Below, one piece after another: positions 34,254 to 44,200 of a stretch of 64,000 nt of DNA; the stretch's first letter is position 1, and each line of letters begins with the position of its first letter. A program made the position numbers and the translations under genes. The notes under the pieces were generated by a model that saw only the letters and a list, made by a program, of their open reading frames with translations, was not told the DNA's origin and did not search any database. The stretch covers positions 1-64,000 of the forward strand of contig NC_005027.1 in the NCBI RefSeq assembly GCF_000196115.1, written 5' to 3'. The stretch comes from Rhodopirellula baltica SH 1 (GTDB lineage Bacteria; Planctomycetota; Planctomycetia; Pirellulales; Pirellulaceae).

Positions 34254-35666
34254 ATGAAGAGAATGCTGTCCGGGATCCTGTTTGCGATCCTTCTTGTTGC
34301 TTTTGTCTCATACGCCAAACCACCCATCCCGACGCCGCGAGAAACTCCGGTCGTGGGCGACATGGACCACTTCTTTCTCGAGTCCATGTATGGGTTGAAG
34401 GAGAACGATGAGAGTTTGAGCCGCGTGGTGAGCTCTCCGGAATTCCGGGAACTGATTCAGAAGCACGATTTGAAGCTTTTGGGCGGGCCGATGCTGGGAT
34501 GCGTCACCGATCATAGCGCTCGCATTTGGGTTCGAACGACAGAAGCCGCCAGCGTGCAAGTTGTGATGGACGGCAAAGCAAGCGAGGTCGTCACAACATC
34601 GCCGCAGATGGACTTCACCGCATTGTTGGATCTGGAAGGATTGCAGTCCGCCACGGATTACACCTACGACGTCTTGGTCGATGGGCAAAGCGTTTTCCGC
34701 GATCAGAAGCCAACGTTCCAGACTTACCCATCCAAAGATGAGAAATCGACGTTCAGCGTCGCGTTTGGCGGTGGTGCCCGTTACAACCCGCCGAAGGAAA
34801 AGATCTGGGACGTGATCGCGGGGCGTTCACCGGAAGCGATTCTGTTGCTCGGCGATAACGTTTACATCGATCAACCCAAATCACGAACGAAACAGCGAGT
34901 TCACTACTACCGCAGACAATTGCGACCCGAGTTTCGGCGACTGACCGCGTCAACCTCGGTGTACGCGGTCTACGACGATCACGATCTAGGTGTGGATGAT
35001 TCATCCGGTGGTCCTGGTCGTTTCAAGCCCACTTGGAAGTTCGAATCGTGGAAGGTTTTTCGCGAAAATTGGAACAACCCTGCGTATGGAGGCGGCGATG
35101 AGCTTCCGGGGTGTTGGTTTGATTTCTCGATCGGCGATGTCGACTTCTTCATGCTCGACAACCGTTACTATCGATCGTTCGAGGATGGGACGATGTTGGG
35201 GCCCGAACAAAAAGAATGGTTGCTGGCCAAGCTGAAAGCGTCCGATGCGACGTTCAAGGTCCTTGCCTCAGGGACGCTGTGGACCGAACACGCTGACAAA
35301 GCAGGTCGGGATTCGTGGTGGGGCGTGAAAGAAGAACGCAACGAGATCTTCGACTTCATCGAAACAGAAAACATCGGCGGCGTGATTCTGCTGTCCGCCG
35401 ATCGGCACCGCACCGATGTGTACAAGATCGAACGTCCAAACAGCTACGACTTGTTCGAGTTTGAAACATCAAAGATGACCAACGATCACACCCATCCGAC
35501 CAAGAAGGAAGCCGTCTTCTCTTACAACGAAGGGAACTTCTTCGGGATGCTGAAGTTTGACTTGGAGAAGACCGATCCTGAAATGACGTTTGAGTGCATC
35601 ACAATGGAAGACCAGAAGGTCTATGAGTTGACGTTGAAACGAAGCCAGCTGCAGGCGGCGGAGTGA
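34254..35666 (+). CDS. PhoD-family phosphodiesterase/alkaline phosphatase
   Basis: 470 residues from ATG 34254, with an N-terminal signal (RMLSGILFAILLVAFVSY). After a beta-sandwich N-domain (GPMLGCVTDHSARIWVRT) comes the calcineurin-like PhoD core: ILLLGDNVYID (metal-binding Asp/Asn), YAVYDDHDLGVDD (Asp/His) and VILLSADRHRTDV (His). PhoD enzymes use Ca/Fe and cleave phosphomonoesters or phosphodiesters outside the cytoplasm. The stop overlaps the next gene by 4 nt. A second PhoD-like protein is encoded convergently 700 bp further on. Confidence 0.88.
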   Translation: MKRMLSGILFAILLVAFVSYAKPPIPTPRETPVVGDMDHFFLESMYGLKENDESLSRVVSSPEFRELIQKHDLKLLGGPMLGCVTDHSARIWVRTTEAASVQVVMDGKASEVVTTSPQMDFTALLDLEGLQSATDYTYDVLVDGQSVFRDQKPTFQTYPSKDEKSTFSVAFGGGARYNPPKEKIWDVIAGRSPEAILLLGDNVYIDQPKSRTKQRVHYYRRQLRPEFRRLTASTSVYAVYDDHDLGVDDSSGGPGRFKPTWKFESWKVFRENWNNPAYGGGDELPGCWFDFSIGDVDFFMLDNRYYRSFEDGTMLGPEQKEWLLAKLKASDATFKVLASGTLWTEHADKAGRDSWWGVKEERNEIFDFIETENIGGVILLSADRHRTDVYKIERPNSYDLFEFETSKMTNDHTHPTKKEAVFSYNEGNFFGMLKFDLEKTDPEMTFECITMEDQKVYELTLKRSQLQAAE

Positions 35667-36370
35667 CCGGAAGGAACGTCGCCGATGAATTGCCACGATT
35701 GATGCTTCTGTCGGGCCTAGCCGCAGACGAGAGGATCTTTGTCGCGCAGAAGTTGGCGTTTCCACAACTAAGCGTTCCGCAGTGGCTCGCTCCATTTAAG
35801 AACGAACCACTGGATGATTATGCAAAGCGTCTTGCTTCTGAAATCGGCCCTGGGCCCTGTGTGATTGGCGGTGCTTCATTCGGAGGGATCGTCGCGATGC
35901 ATTTGGCGCGTCATCTGAACCCGGAAGCGGTGATTTTGATTGGTAGTGTACGCTCGCCATCCGAACTGCCGATGTACGCCAGGCTGGCCAGACCGCTGCG
36001 ATGTCTGACCTTATGGTTGCCGGTTCGGGAAATGCAGTGGGCAATGAAGCCTTTGCTTTGTGGTCCGCTCCGAACGGCGATGCCATTCGTGCATGGGTTG
36101 CTGAGCCAATTTTTGCAAAGCGACCCCGCGGTATTTCGATGGTCGCTCCATCAAATTCTAAACTGGAAATCAGCACCAGCGTGTTCTTTCCCGATCTACC
36201 ATATCCATGGTGCACGGGATTGGGTGATGCCGGCAAAGAATACACTGCCAGACAAAATTGTCCCTGGTGCGGGACACGTGTTGTCATTGACTCATCCACA
36301 AGAAGTGAACGAATTCATTCGCTTCGTGATGAAGCGAGTGAAGCTTTCGTGCAATCCATCCAGTCATTGA
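35663..36370 (+). CDS. alpha/beta hydrolase
   Basis: 235 residues from GTG 35663, which overlaps the PhoD stop by 4 nt (GTGA), suggesting translational coupling. The nucleophile elbow is GGASFGG (Ser72), with an HGARDWVMP strand (Asp) and GAGHVLSLTHP (His) later, so the triad is complete. No signal peptide; cytoplasmic. Substrate unknown, but the small lid region fits an esterase or lipase-like enzyme. Possible alternative start ATG 35702. Confidence 0.78.
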   Translation: MTGRNVADELPRLMLLSGLAADERIFVAQKLAFPQLSVPQWLAPFKNEPLDDYAKRLASEIGPGPCVIGGASFGGIVAMHLARHLNPEAVILIGSVRSPSELPMYARLARPLRCLTLWLPVREMQWAMKPLLCGPLRTAMPFVHGLLSQFLQSDPAVFRWSLHQILNWKSAPACSFPIYHIHGARDWVMPAKNTLPDKIVPGAGHVLSLTHPQEVNEFIRFVMKRVKLSCNPSSH

Positions 36371-36399
36371 AAAACGTTATTGCGTGAGTTGTCTGTCAC

Positions 36400-38391
36400 T
36401 TACTGACCGGTCTGACCTTGCCACACGGACACTTCGTCGATCCAGCCATCGAAGTTGCGTCCCGTGCCTTCTCGATGACCGCCGATGACAAGACCTCCGA
36501 ACTCTGACGCGGGGCCGGAGACGGGCAACGTGTGCTTCGCGATTTGCTGTTCATTGAGAGACAGTTTGAGTGTCTTTGAATCAAACGTCAGCGTGATTTG
36601 ATTCCAGCGACCCAGTAAGCTCTCGCGGGCAACCAACGAATCGAAACCGCCCTGCGACTTCGCCTCGGGAGCCGCCTCTGGTTGCTTGGCGGGTTGAAGC
36701 GTATGAGTGTAGAGTTGCAGGTTGATCTGGTCCGGTGATTCCGACGATCTCATTCCTAGTGAAAGGTGCCAGGCGGTTTTTGCGGAGACTTCTCCCTCCG
36801 CAGTGCTTTCAAAGAGAAAGTGTCGCTCCGAAGTGCCATGCTTCGGAAGGCTCGTCGGTTTGAACCAAAGTGAAACAGTGTGATGAGGCGAATTGTCATC
36901 CAGGAAACTTCGCGGAATACGGATGTACTGTTGTTTGGATCGATCGAGTCTCAACGCTCCACCAGACAGACCGTTGTTGTCGATGCGGGCACCATTCTCC
37001 GCGACCGCGTCAATGCGATGGCCGAGAGTTGAATCATTTTTCATGTTTTCATCAAACGACCAGTGTGCTCGCCGATTGGGATGCTTCTCTTCGTTTGCCG
37101 TCAAAGATGTGAGGGGCAGCTCAACTTTGCGATTCACAATTCCGTCTGGTTGACGGAATTCGGCGGTGAGCAATGGCTCGTCGGTGGTGCCGTCCGCTGT
37201 GAGCGTCAAAAATTGCCAACCTTCCACCAGCGACCATTCCAAGGATGGATGAAAGACATCCAGTTCAGTAATGGTGCGTTTGTGACCTGGCGAGATAACA
37301 AAGTCGTTCAAGTCGTACCCAGTCCGCTGAGGATGAATCAGATGCCGTGCAACGTGGATATCACCGCCCAGTAGAACGACTCCACTGATGTTCTCGTTTC
37401 GGATGATGTCCAGGAGAGCGTCACGTTCATACCAATACGTGAACATGTCATCGGTTTCTTTGTTTTTCTTGTCTTCCCAAATGGCGCCAAACGCCAGCAC
37501 CTTGAACGGGGCTTTCGAGTCTCGCAATTCGGTGAGCAGCCAGGTCCATTGCTCCGATCCAAAACAAGTTGGCTGGGACGCATCGACGGGAGAGGGTTCG
37601 GTTTGCGAAAAGTATCGCGGGTCGAGGAAGAACACTTCCATCATGCCCAGGTCCGATTTGTGGTAAACGCCTTCCGTTGCGTTGCCGTATTGTGAATGGG
37701 CCCGGTAGTTGACGAATCCGCGACGCGTGTCCGCTTTTCCTTTCGACAAATTGCGTCCATTCCCGTTGTTTCGACCGAAGTCGTGATCATCCCAAGTGCC
37801 AACGGTGGAGGTGTTGCCAGACAGTTCCGCCAGGTCTGACATTTGCAAAAATTGCCGATGCCGTGACCTGACCTTCGCTAGATCGGTGCTGTCGATATAC
37901 GGCGTGTCGCCCATCAGGCAAACCATGTCGAGGTCCAGAGTTTGCATCTCTTTCCAAATGCCATTGGGCTCGATGTCCACGCACGAAACGAATCCGACCG
38001 AAACACGGTGCCCTTCACGCTTCGGGTTAGTAGTCCGAAAAAAGTGCTGCCCGTCTGGTTTGATCAAAGTCGCTTGCGTGTCCGCGTCGTCGATCTGGTA
38101 GTGGTAGACAGTGTCCGGCTGAAGATTCGTGACGGAAAACTTCGCCACGTAGTCATCTTGTTCTCCGCCGATCGACGTAATTCGCTGGACAACATCTCCT
38201 TCCTGAAGAACCGAGAGTTGCAGTGGTTGCTCGGATGCACCGGCTCGGTAGAGCAATTGTGCGGAGGTGCTATCGATTGAGCCCACCAGTGGGCCTACCA
38301 CGTCGTTGGCGTGAGATGCGGTCGGCACCGCAATCATCAAAAGCATGCACGAAAAGCAAAGGACGATTGGACAAATTCTGTGAGGGGGCAT
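36400..38391 (-). CDS. secreted PhoD-like phosphatase with C-terminal LamG-type domain
   Basis: 663 residues from ATG 38391, with a signal peptide (PIVLCFSCMLLMIAVPTASH). Residues about 30-135 are Ig/fibronectin-like. The PhoD metal-binding core follows: VCLMGDTPYID, VGTWDDHDFGRNNGNG and GVVLLGGDIHVARH. The C-terminal about 190 residues are a concanavalin A-like (LamG) domain (RAHWSFDENMKNDSTLG, LRLDRSKQQYIRIPRSF, FDGWIDEVSVW). The protein should hydrolyse phosphate esters at the cell surface while its LamG domain binds polysaccharide. An earlier in-frame TTG at 38457 would bury the signal. It converges on the alpha/beta hydrolase gene with 29 bp between stops. Confidence 0.88.
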   Translation of the reverse strand: MPPHRICPIVLCFSCMLLMIAVPTASHANDVVGPLVGSIDSTSAQLLYRAGASEQPLQLSVLQEGDVVQRITSIGGEQDDYVAKFSVTNLQPDTVYHYQIDDADTQATLIKPDGQHFFRTTNPKREGHRVSVGFVSCVDIEPNGIWKEMQTLDLDMVCLMGDTPYIDSTDLAKVRSRHRQFLQMSDLAELSGNTSTVGTWDDHDFGRNNGNGRNLSKGKADTRRGFVNYRAHSQYGNATEGVYHKSDLGMMEVFFLDPRYFSQTEPSPVDASQPTCFGSEQWTWLLTELRDSKAPFKVLAFGAIWEDKKNKETDDMFTYWYERDALLDIIRNENISGVVLLGGDIHVARHLIHPQRTGYDLNDFVISPGHKRTITELDVFHPSLEWSLVEGWQFLTLTADGTTDEPLLTAEFRQPDGIVNRKVELPLTSLTANEEKHPNRRAHWSFDENMKNDSTLGHRIDAVAENGARIDNNGLSGGALRLDRSKQQYIRIPRSFLDDNSPHHTVSLWFKPTSLPKHGTSERHFLFESTAEGEVSAKTAWHLSLGMRSSESPDQINLQLYTHTLQPAKQPEAAPEAKSQGGFDSLVARESLLGRWNQITLTFDSKTLKLSLNEQQIAKHTLPVSGPASEFGGLVIGGHREGTGRNFDGWIDEVSVWQGQTGQ

Positions 38392-38469
38392 GATGTATTG
38401 TGAAAGTCGCGTCAGTTGAATTGCGGGGTGGAAGGCCAAGGTGTCAAGCTGAATCAAAACAGTTGTTCG

Positions 38470-39399
38470 CTACGGAGTGGTAAGTGGTGCCGGTGATTTC
38501 GGTTTCGCACCGCCACTGCCTGGCAGTTGCAGTTCATGGCGAACCCAGCGAACACCCTCGATGTTTTCATTCAATGATTCTTTGGCATCCAATTCCGATC
38601 GGTGGTCGAGAATACCAATGGGGCCCTGGCAATCGCTTTCCATGACGACTCGAATCATGTCCACTTCATGCTGCCCTTTGCCGATGCCCAGGATCTTCGG
38701 ATTGGCGTTGTCCACCATCCCGTTCATATTCAGACAGTGCAGAAATGGTCGCATCGAATTGAACGATTGCTTCCAGTTGTCAATGTGATCGTGGCCATGA
38801 TGAAAGTTGTAGGTGATGCCAACGTGATCAAACCCTTGCTCACGAAGCAAACGGCACATTGAGACCAAGTTCTCTGGTTCACCCGCCCAACCTCCGTGGT
38901 TGTACAGAGATAGCTTGCAGCCCAATCGCTGGGTTTCTCTCGCGGCAGGAACCATTTGCTGAACGGTTTGTTGGACTCTCCGCTCCTGGGTCCCATTTTT
39001 GATGTTGGGCGGCATCATCCAAATTTGCGGATGCAGATCGTGCTTTTCAAACAGTCGGTACGCTTCCGGATGGCCGCCCCAAAAGGCGAAGAACTCGATG
39101 CCGTGCTCCCGGTATTCCAGGATCTCTTGTTCGAAGGTTGGGACATGTTCAGCTCGCCAGTCGTAAGCACAACGACGGATGCCCAAATCGAGAAGCATTT
39201 GAGCACGCTCGGCCGGAGTCCGCTTGGCGGCGTCAAAGGGTACTATGCACCAAGCCACCAAATTCTCTTGTCGCAGGATGCTGGTCGTGGCGGCATCGTC
39301 CGAGTGAGGAGACTGGGCCAGCACAGAGGCGGGCTGCCCCATGAATAATGGCAAGCCAATGAACAACAGCAAAGCTGATAGACGGAACAAAGCGAACAT
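38470..39399 (-). CDS. secreted sugar-isomerase/epimerase-like TIM-barrel protein
   Basis: 309 residues from ATG 39399. A signal peptide (FALFRLSALLLFIGLPLFMG) is followed by an AP-endonuclease-2/xylose-isomerase-like TIM barrel: LLDLGIRRCAYDWRAEH, KLSLYNHGGWAGEPENL, GITYNFHHGHDHIDNW and ILDHRSELDAKESL. These proteins are common in planctomycetes and are usually called sugar phosphate isomerases or epimerases; the substrate is not known. The frame extends upstream to 39474, but no start fits. It lies about 80 bp upstream of the PhoD-like gene on the same strand. Confidence 0.8.
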   Translation of the reverse strand: MFALFRLSALLLFIGLPLFMGQPASVLAQSPHSDDAATTSILRQENLVAWCIVPFDAAKRTPAERAQMLLDLGIRRCAYDWRAEHVPTFEQEILEYREHGIEFFAFWGGHPEAYRLFEKHDLHPQIWMMPPNIKNGTQERRVQQTVQQMVPAARETQRLGCKLSLYNHGGWAGEPENLVSMCRLLREQGFDHVGITYNFHHGHDHIDNWKQSFNSMRPFLHCLNMNGMVDNANPKILGIGKGQHEVDMIRVVMESDCQGPIGILDHRSELDAKESLNENIEGVRWVRHELQLPGSGGAKPKSPAPLTTP

Positions 39400-39616
39400 G
39401 GCGAGTGCTTCAGGTGGGAGGTGATCAACGCAATTCAGCACTGAACACGCGAGCGATGGGCGGGATGGATCCACTATAGAAGCTGTCTCGCCGTTTGTCC
39501 TGACTGTCAGCAGTCGTTGGCATTAGAAGCAGCCATTAAGAATTTGATGTGAAGAGAAGATGTGTTTATCTGGCTCTTTAGCAAGGCGTCACCAGTCGCT
39601 CGCCATATCAGCTGTT

Positions 39617-39985
39617 CTATCGATCGCAGTCAACCTCATCGCAACTTCGCGTGAAGTGAATTCCGAGCAGAACCTTTCGGGGATCGCCATCGGCTTTGAA
39701 GGTCGCAAGCAGGAGATAGGGGAAGCTGAACATGCCTCCAAGGAACACGCTCAGGAATGCGTAGTAGTGTCCTTTGGCAGTGAAGCCTTCACGCCAAGTG
39801 ATCCAAGTGGCACCCAGCAAAAGGTAGATGAGAAAGTCGGTGTCAAACTGCGACCGCCAGTTGAACGCTATCAAATCGTTGGTCGCAACGCTTGGCCAAT
39901 TGATTCCATCAGAAAGCGAAGCAATCAACGTCATTGAATAAATCAACACGGTTGAGAACAACAAAAAAACTCGCAGGAAATTCAT
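39617..39985 (-). CDS. small membrane protein, DUF2834-like
   Basis: 122 residues from ATG 39985, with a GGA about 8 bp upstream. Three membrane segments: FLRVFLLFSTVLIYSMTLIA, FLIYLLLGATWITW and AFLSVFLGGMFSFPYLLLAT, then ADGDPRKVLLG at the end. The spacing and WITWREG resemble the DUF2834 family, but the match is loose. Function unknown. Confidence 0.5.
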   Translation of the reverse strand: MNFLRVFLLFSTVLIYSMTLIASLSDGINWPSVATNDLIAFNWRSQFDTDFLIYLLLGATWITWREGFTAKGHYYAFLSVFLGGMFSFPYLLLATFKADGDPRKVLLGIHFTRSCDEVDCDR

Positions 39986-40160
39986 GCAGGATGCTTCGGT
40001 TGGCGGCTGGTGGAAGACTTTTGTGAAACGCCCTGGACGGCGCGTGCGAGATCGAAACGCAGGAGGGTGTGCGATGCCAGTCTGGGGCACAAAGCGAGAA
40101 GGGTAGACGAGTGCCCGATCGCAAAAGCCATGTTAAGCAGGTAGGCAGGTGTCATCGGGT

Positions 40161-40228
40161 ATGTGAGCCGTTTGGCGTTAGCCACGGTTCCAACGCAAAA
40201 CCGGGGCTAACGCCCAAACGGCTCACAT
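40161..40228. repeat. palindromic intergenic element, copy 3 (complete hairpin)
   Basis: GTGAGCCGTTTGGCGTTAGC... (from 40163) pairs with ...GCTAACGCCCAAACGGCTCAC (to 40226) almost base for base over about 27 bp around a short spacer. The arms match copy 1 at 30.4 kb and copy 2 at 34.1 kb. A perfect stem of this size would fold strongly in RNA, and no T-run follows, so a terminator role is uncertain. Confidence 0.85.
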
Positions 40229-40274
40229 GGTGAAACCCAATCATTCCTGCGTACCTGCTTAGACAATTGGCGAA

Positions 40275-40559
40275 CTACGTATCTCGCTTTGATTCCGAAG
40301 GCGTGAACGCAGCGCCACATTTCATGCAATTGAAAATCGTGGTGTTGACAGTTCGGATCTTTTGCCCGCACTTCGGGCAGACAAGTTTTTGCATGCTGAA
40401 GAATAGCGACGCAAGAAACAACGTGGGGCCAATGGCGAATGCGAGCAGTAGATTACCCGTGCTGATGCCGTATCCAGAAACAGGCAGCCAGACCAACCAA
40501 CCGCTGTACCAGAGGAGTCGCCGCGGCCATAACGATACGCTGCGCGTCGACTTTGGCAT
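40275..40559 (-). CDS. small membrane protein with zinc ribbon
   Basis: 94 residues from ATG 40559. Two hydrophobic segments (LLWYSGWLVWLPVSGYGI; LLLAFAIGPTLFLASLFF) are followed by a cytosolic-type zinc ribbon: VCPKCGQKIRTV and FNCMKCGAAF (CxxC...CxxC). A GTG at 40571 would add four residues. Such small membrane zinc-ribbon proteins are poorly characterised. Isolated on the minus strand, just beyond the palindromic element. Confidence 0.6.
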   Translation of the reverse strand: MPKSTRSVSLWPRRLLWYSGWLVWLPVSGYGISTGNLLLAFAIGPTLFLASLFFSMQKLVCPKCGQKIRTVNTTIFNCMKCGAAFTPSESKRDT

Positions 40560-40725
40560 GCGGTGGACCACTCGACGGAAGGTTGTAGCAGCACGGCCCT
40601 CAACGAAGCGAACGATGCTTGAATTAAGGGAGATTGTACCGATGCCAGCCTGCGTGACGAACGATGGAAGGTTTGCCGAAAGCGTAGCGAAAAACTACAT
40701 TGAACGACATTGGATCGCCAGAAAT

Positions 40726-41022
40726 CTATCCACCAGAGAATCGCTCTACGCACCATCGCAGCAGCAGAACGGATTGCAACAACAACAAGACGAGCGACGT
40801 TGCAAATGGCAGCATGAACGGAATGCCCATGCAGATGCTGCCCTCGGGAACAAAAAGCCAACTGTACACAACCATGAAGGCCAACATGGCCAAGAATGCG
40901 GCCCACCACGCAACGGTGAAGTGCAGGAACCAAGGCGCGGCGACACCAAACGCAATCAACAACCAGTGAAGAGTCGAAACCCAGAGCGGATCACGATCGT
41001 CATGTTCGTTAGCGGTTGCCAT
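40726..41022 (-). CDS. small membrane protein
   Basis: 98 residues from ATG 41022; an in-frame ATG at 41097 would give 123 residues with a basic N-terminus. Three membrane segments: WVSTLHWLLIAFGVAAPWFL, FLAMLAFMVVYSWLF and FMLPFATSLVLLLLQSVLLL. Neither start has a strong ribosome site. Family unknown. Same strand as the zinc-ribbon gene. Confidence 0.5.
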   Translation of the reverse strand: MATANEHDDRDPLWVSTLHWLLIAFGVAAPWFLHFTVAWWAAFLAMLAFMVVYSWLFVPEGSICMGIPFMLPFATSLVLLLLQSVLLLRWCVERFSGG

Positions 41023-41250
41023 TGCGGAAAGACTTCGTCGGCCAACGGAAAGATTTTTACGACATCGCCCCAATTGAAGCGAAGGAATTTCGTCCATGCT
41101 TCGGGGCCTGTGCTATCGGCTTGATTCTAGCCGACGGGGGTGAGCTGTGCAGGAACCAGTCGGGCGCGGGGTAAAGGCGTTCGATCGGTGTGTTGCAGCT
41201 GATCAGACTCGCTCAAGCTACTCACTCGACGCGAGTGCCTCTTCTCGAGA

Positions 41251-44200
41251 TCAATCCTCGATTGGTTCCAGCAATTCCAAGCCGAACCGTTTCCCTTTGT
41301 CGACGCCTGGAACACCAACAGCCATCCACTCGGGCTCGGGGGCATCTTGGAGATAGTGGTCGAAGAACTGCTGCATCCGTATCGTAAAGTCTCGGCGGTT
41401 GTGGTCCCCCATGACCCAGTGCGGATCGCCGTTGTAATTCAGCATCCAGGCTGGTTTCTCGAGACGTCGAAGCGCCACAAAAAGTTCGATCCCTTGATAC
41501 CACGGGACCGCCCCATCTTCGTCGTTGTGCAGAATCAATAGCGGCGTGTTGATTTTGTCAGCGAAGAACAGTGGCGAATTGGCGATGTATTTCTCGCGAG
41601 CGGACCAAAGGTCTTCTCCAATCCGGCTTTGAGTTCTTTCGTATTGGAACATGCGACTCATCCCGCTGCTCCAACGTATGCCACCGTATGCGCTGGTCAT
41701 GTTGCTCACCGGAGCTCCGGCTTCGGCACACGCGAAGCGATCGGTTTGTGTGACCAAATAGACTGTTTGGTACCCGCCCCAGCTGTGACCCTGCATTCCA
41801 ATCCGATCTTCATCGACAAAGCCCTGAGCAACCAAATGGTCCACGCCCGGAAGAATTGAATTGGCCGCGCTTTGTCCTGGCTTTCCGGTTTTGTACGGAA
41901 TGTCAGGGATGAACACGAGATAACCACGGCTGACGTAGAAGCTGAAGCAGATGATCGATCGACCCGCAGCAGGTGGGTAGTGACTATGCAGGCTGTCTGA
42001 TTTGCGTTCGTAGAAGTAAACGATCATCGGGTATTGCTTGGATGGGTCGAATCCATCCGGCTTCATCAAGATCCCGTCCAGCTCTTGCCCGTCTTGCGCT
42101 TTCCAGTGTGTGAGTTCGGCGGTGCCCCAAGAGACCTCTTCCTGTTGCGGATTCGCATCGCTGACACGCTGGATCTTTTCGAAACCAATCGTGCTTGTCC
42201 AAAGATCCGGGAAGCGTCTGAACGTACTGCGGATGAACACGACTTGGTCGCTGTCTTCGGCCTTGTTCAATCCCGAAAGATTCTCATCCAGCATGATCAA
42301 TGGACGCAGGATGTTTTCTTCCGCGTCGTCTTTGTTGCTCGGTGGATCAAGAGCGTAAAACCCACTGGCCTTTGTGTCTCGTCGAAATGCACTCAGGATC
42401 ATTGTCTCGGAACGGTCGATGAACCGTCGCTCGGAATCGAGACGCAGGTAACGGAACCGCACGTCGTTCTTACGGCCTTCTCCCAGCGTGACACAAATCG
42501 GTTTCGTTTTGCCCGTTGGATCCAGTTGCCAAATGTCATGCGAGTCATAGACCAAGAACGCTTGATCGTTGTCCAGCCAGCCCGCGGTTCCGTACGCGGA
42601 TGGCAACGTCGGGCGATCGTCTAGTTCGTCGTAGAGCGGATGCTTGATGCCCTTGCTGATCTCGATGGTCTCGGTGTTCTTTCCCTTGGTCGCTTTCGCG
42701 AACCATTTGCCGTTTTCCGCATCAAACCAAACAATGTGTTTTCCTTGAGGCGAAATGGCTGCATTCCAACGGACCTTTTCCAGCACACGCTCGCGGTGTC
42801 CGGAATTGAGGTTGACGAGGTAGACGTCCTGGAATCCGGGGACTTCCCAGGAGAGTGTTTTGCGATAGGGGACGTTGGTGTTGCCGACCGCAATGTTGGA
42901 AGGTGATCGAAGGTCGATACGAAGCGATGGGATTTCACTGTCTTCCAATTGAACGACGCGATTCGTTTTCAAGATGAAAGCCGCACGGTAGCGCCGCTTG
43001 CGTTCTCGTTCGGCCTCGAGAAGTTGTTGCGGTTGGAGTTGAGGGTCTTGCCAGTGCCATATATCCAGTTTCGCGTGATCGTTGGATTCGTCTTCTAGCT
43101 CTCGGCCTTCCGCTTTGGCAAGACGTTGTTTTTGGACCTCATCAGGAACGGGTGCTGTTTCGAAATACAGTCGACGCCCATCTTCCGAGAAGCTTTGGTT
43201 GGATTGTGGAGACAGCCACCAACCGGTCGGAAGTCCCGGGTCGCCTTCGCTGACGAGACGATTCGCCTTTTTCGAATTCGCCTTCCATTGATAGAGTGCC
43301 CAAGAGGGTGATTCGGAATCGTAGTCATCTCGGTTGCCAATGAAGGCTAGCTGAGAACCATCTTCGCTGAAGGTCAGGTTCTTGTATTCGCCGATTCCGC
43401 TGATGATCGTTCGCAGTCGAAGCGAATCGAGTTCGATTGTGTGGACACCATCAACCGGACCGCGCTCTTTGTCGTCCTGTTGTTTATCTGACGTTCCTTT
43501 GCCTTCTTGCGATGGGGAGGACTTGTTTGGCTCGAGTGCTTCGACCGAAGTCACAAAGGCGAGCCGTTCACCGCGTTTTGAGAATTGAAAGGACCGCACG
43601 AACGGGAACGTACGCAGCACCTCGGTATCAAGGTGAATGAGCTTCAAGGCTGTGCCTGTTGATTTCTCTTTCGGCTCGTGATCTTGGTTGTCGTCTTCGT
43701 CCGCCTTCTCTTTGGTTGGCTGGCTCTTTTGGGCTTCTTTTGAGTTTTTGCTTTGGACCAGCGATTCGATTCGTCCGCGTTGGCGATTGATCTCTTCACG
43801 ACTTTTCAGCTTCAGCTTTTTGGTCGGCCGTTGCAGTCCCCCGGGCGTGACTTCGTAGACTTCGCGATCATCACTCTCGGTTTTCTTCATTTCGTTGTCA
43901 TCGGTTGATTTTTCCATCAGACACGCCACCCAATCGCTGTTCTCTTCCGGTATTCCGAATGAACGCACGCCCTGCAGTGTTAGGAATTCCCCGGAATCCA
44001 GTTCCAGGATTTGCAATGACGTCTGAGGCATCTCGTCAGCAGCTGTCTTTTGCTCTCGAAGCTTTTTGATTTTCTTCTTTTCCGGCGGCACGCGATATAT
44101 CACGAAGCGGCTGTCGTGGGTGAAGCGAGCACCGGTCCCACGCTCCACGATGTACTCGCGAGCAGTTTCTGCGTGTTGAATGTGCAGCGTGCCTTCGCCG

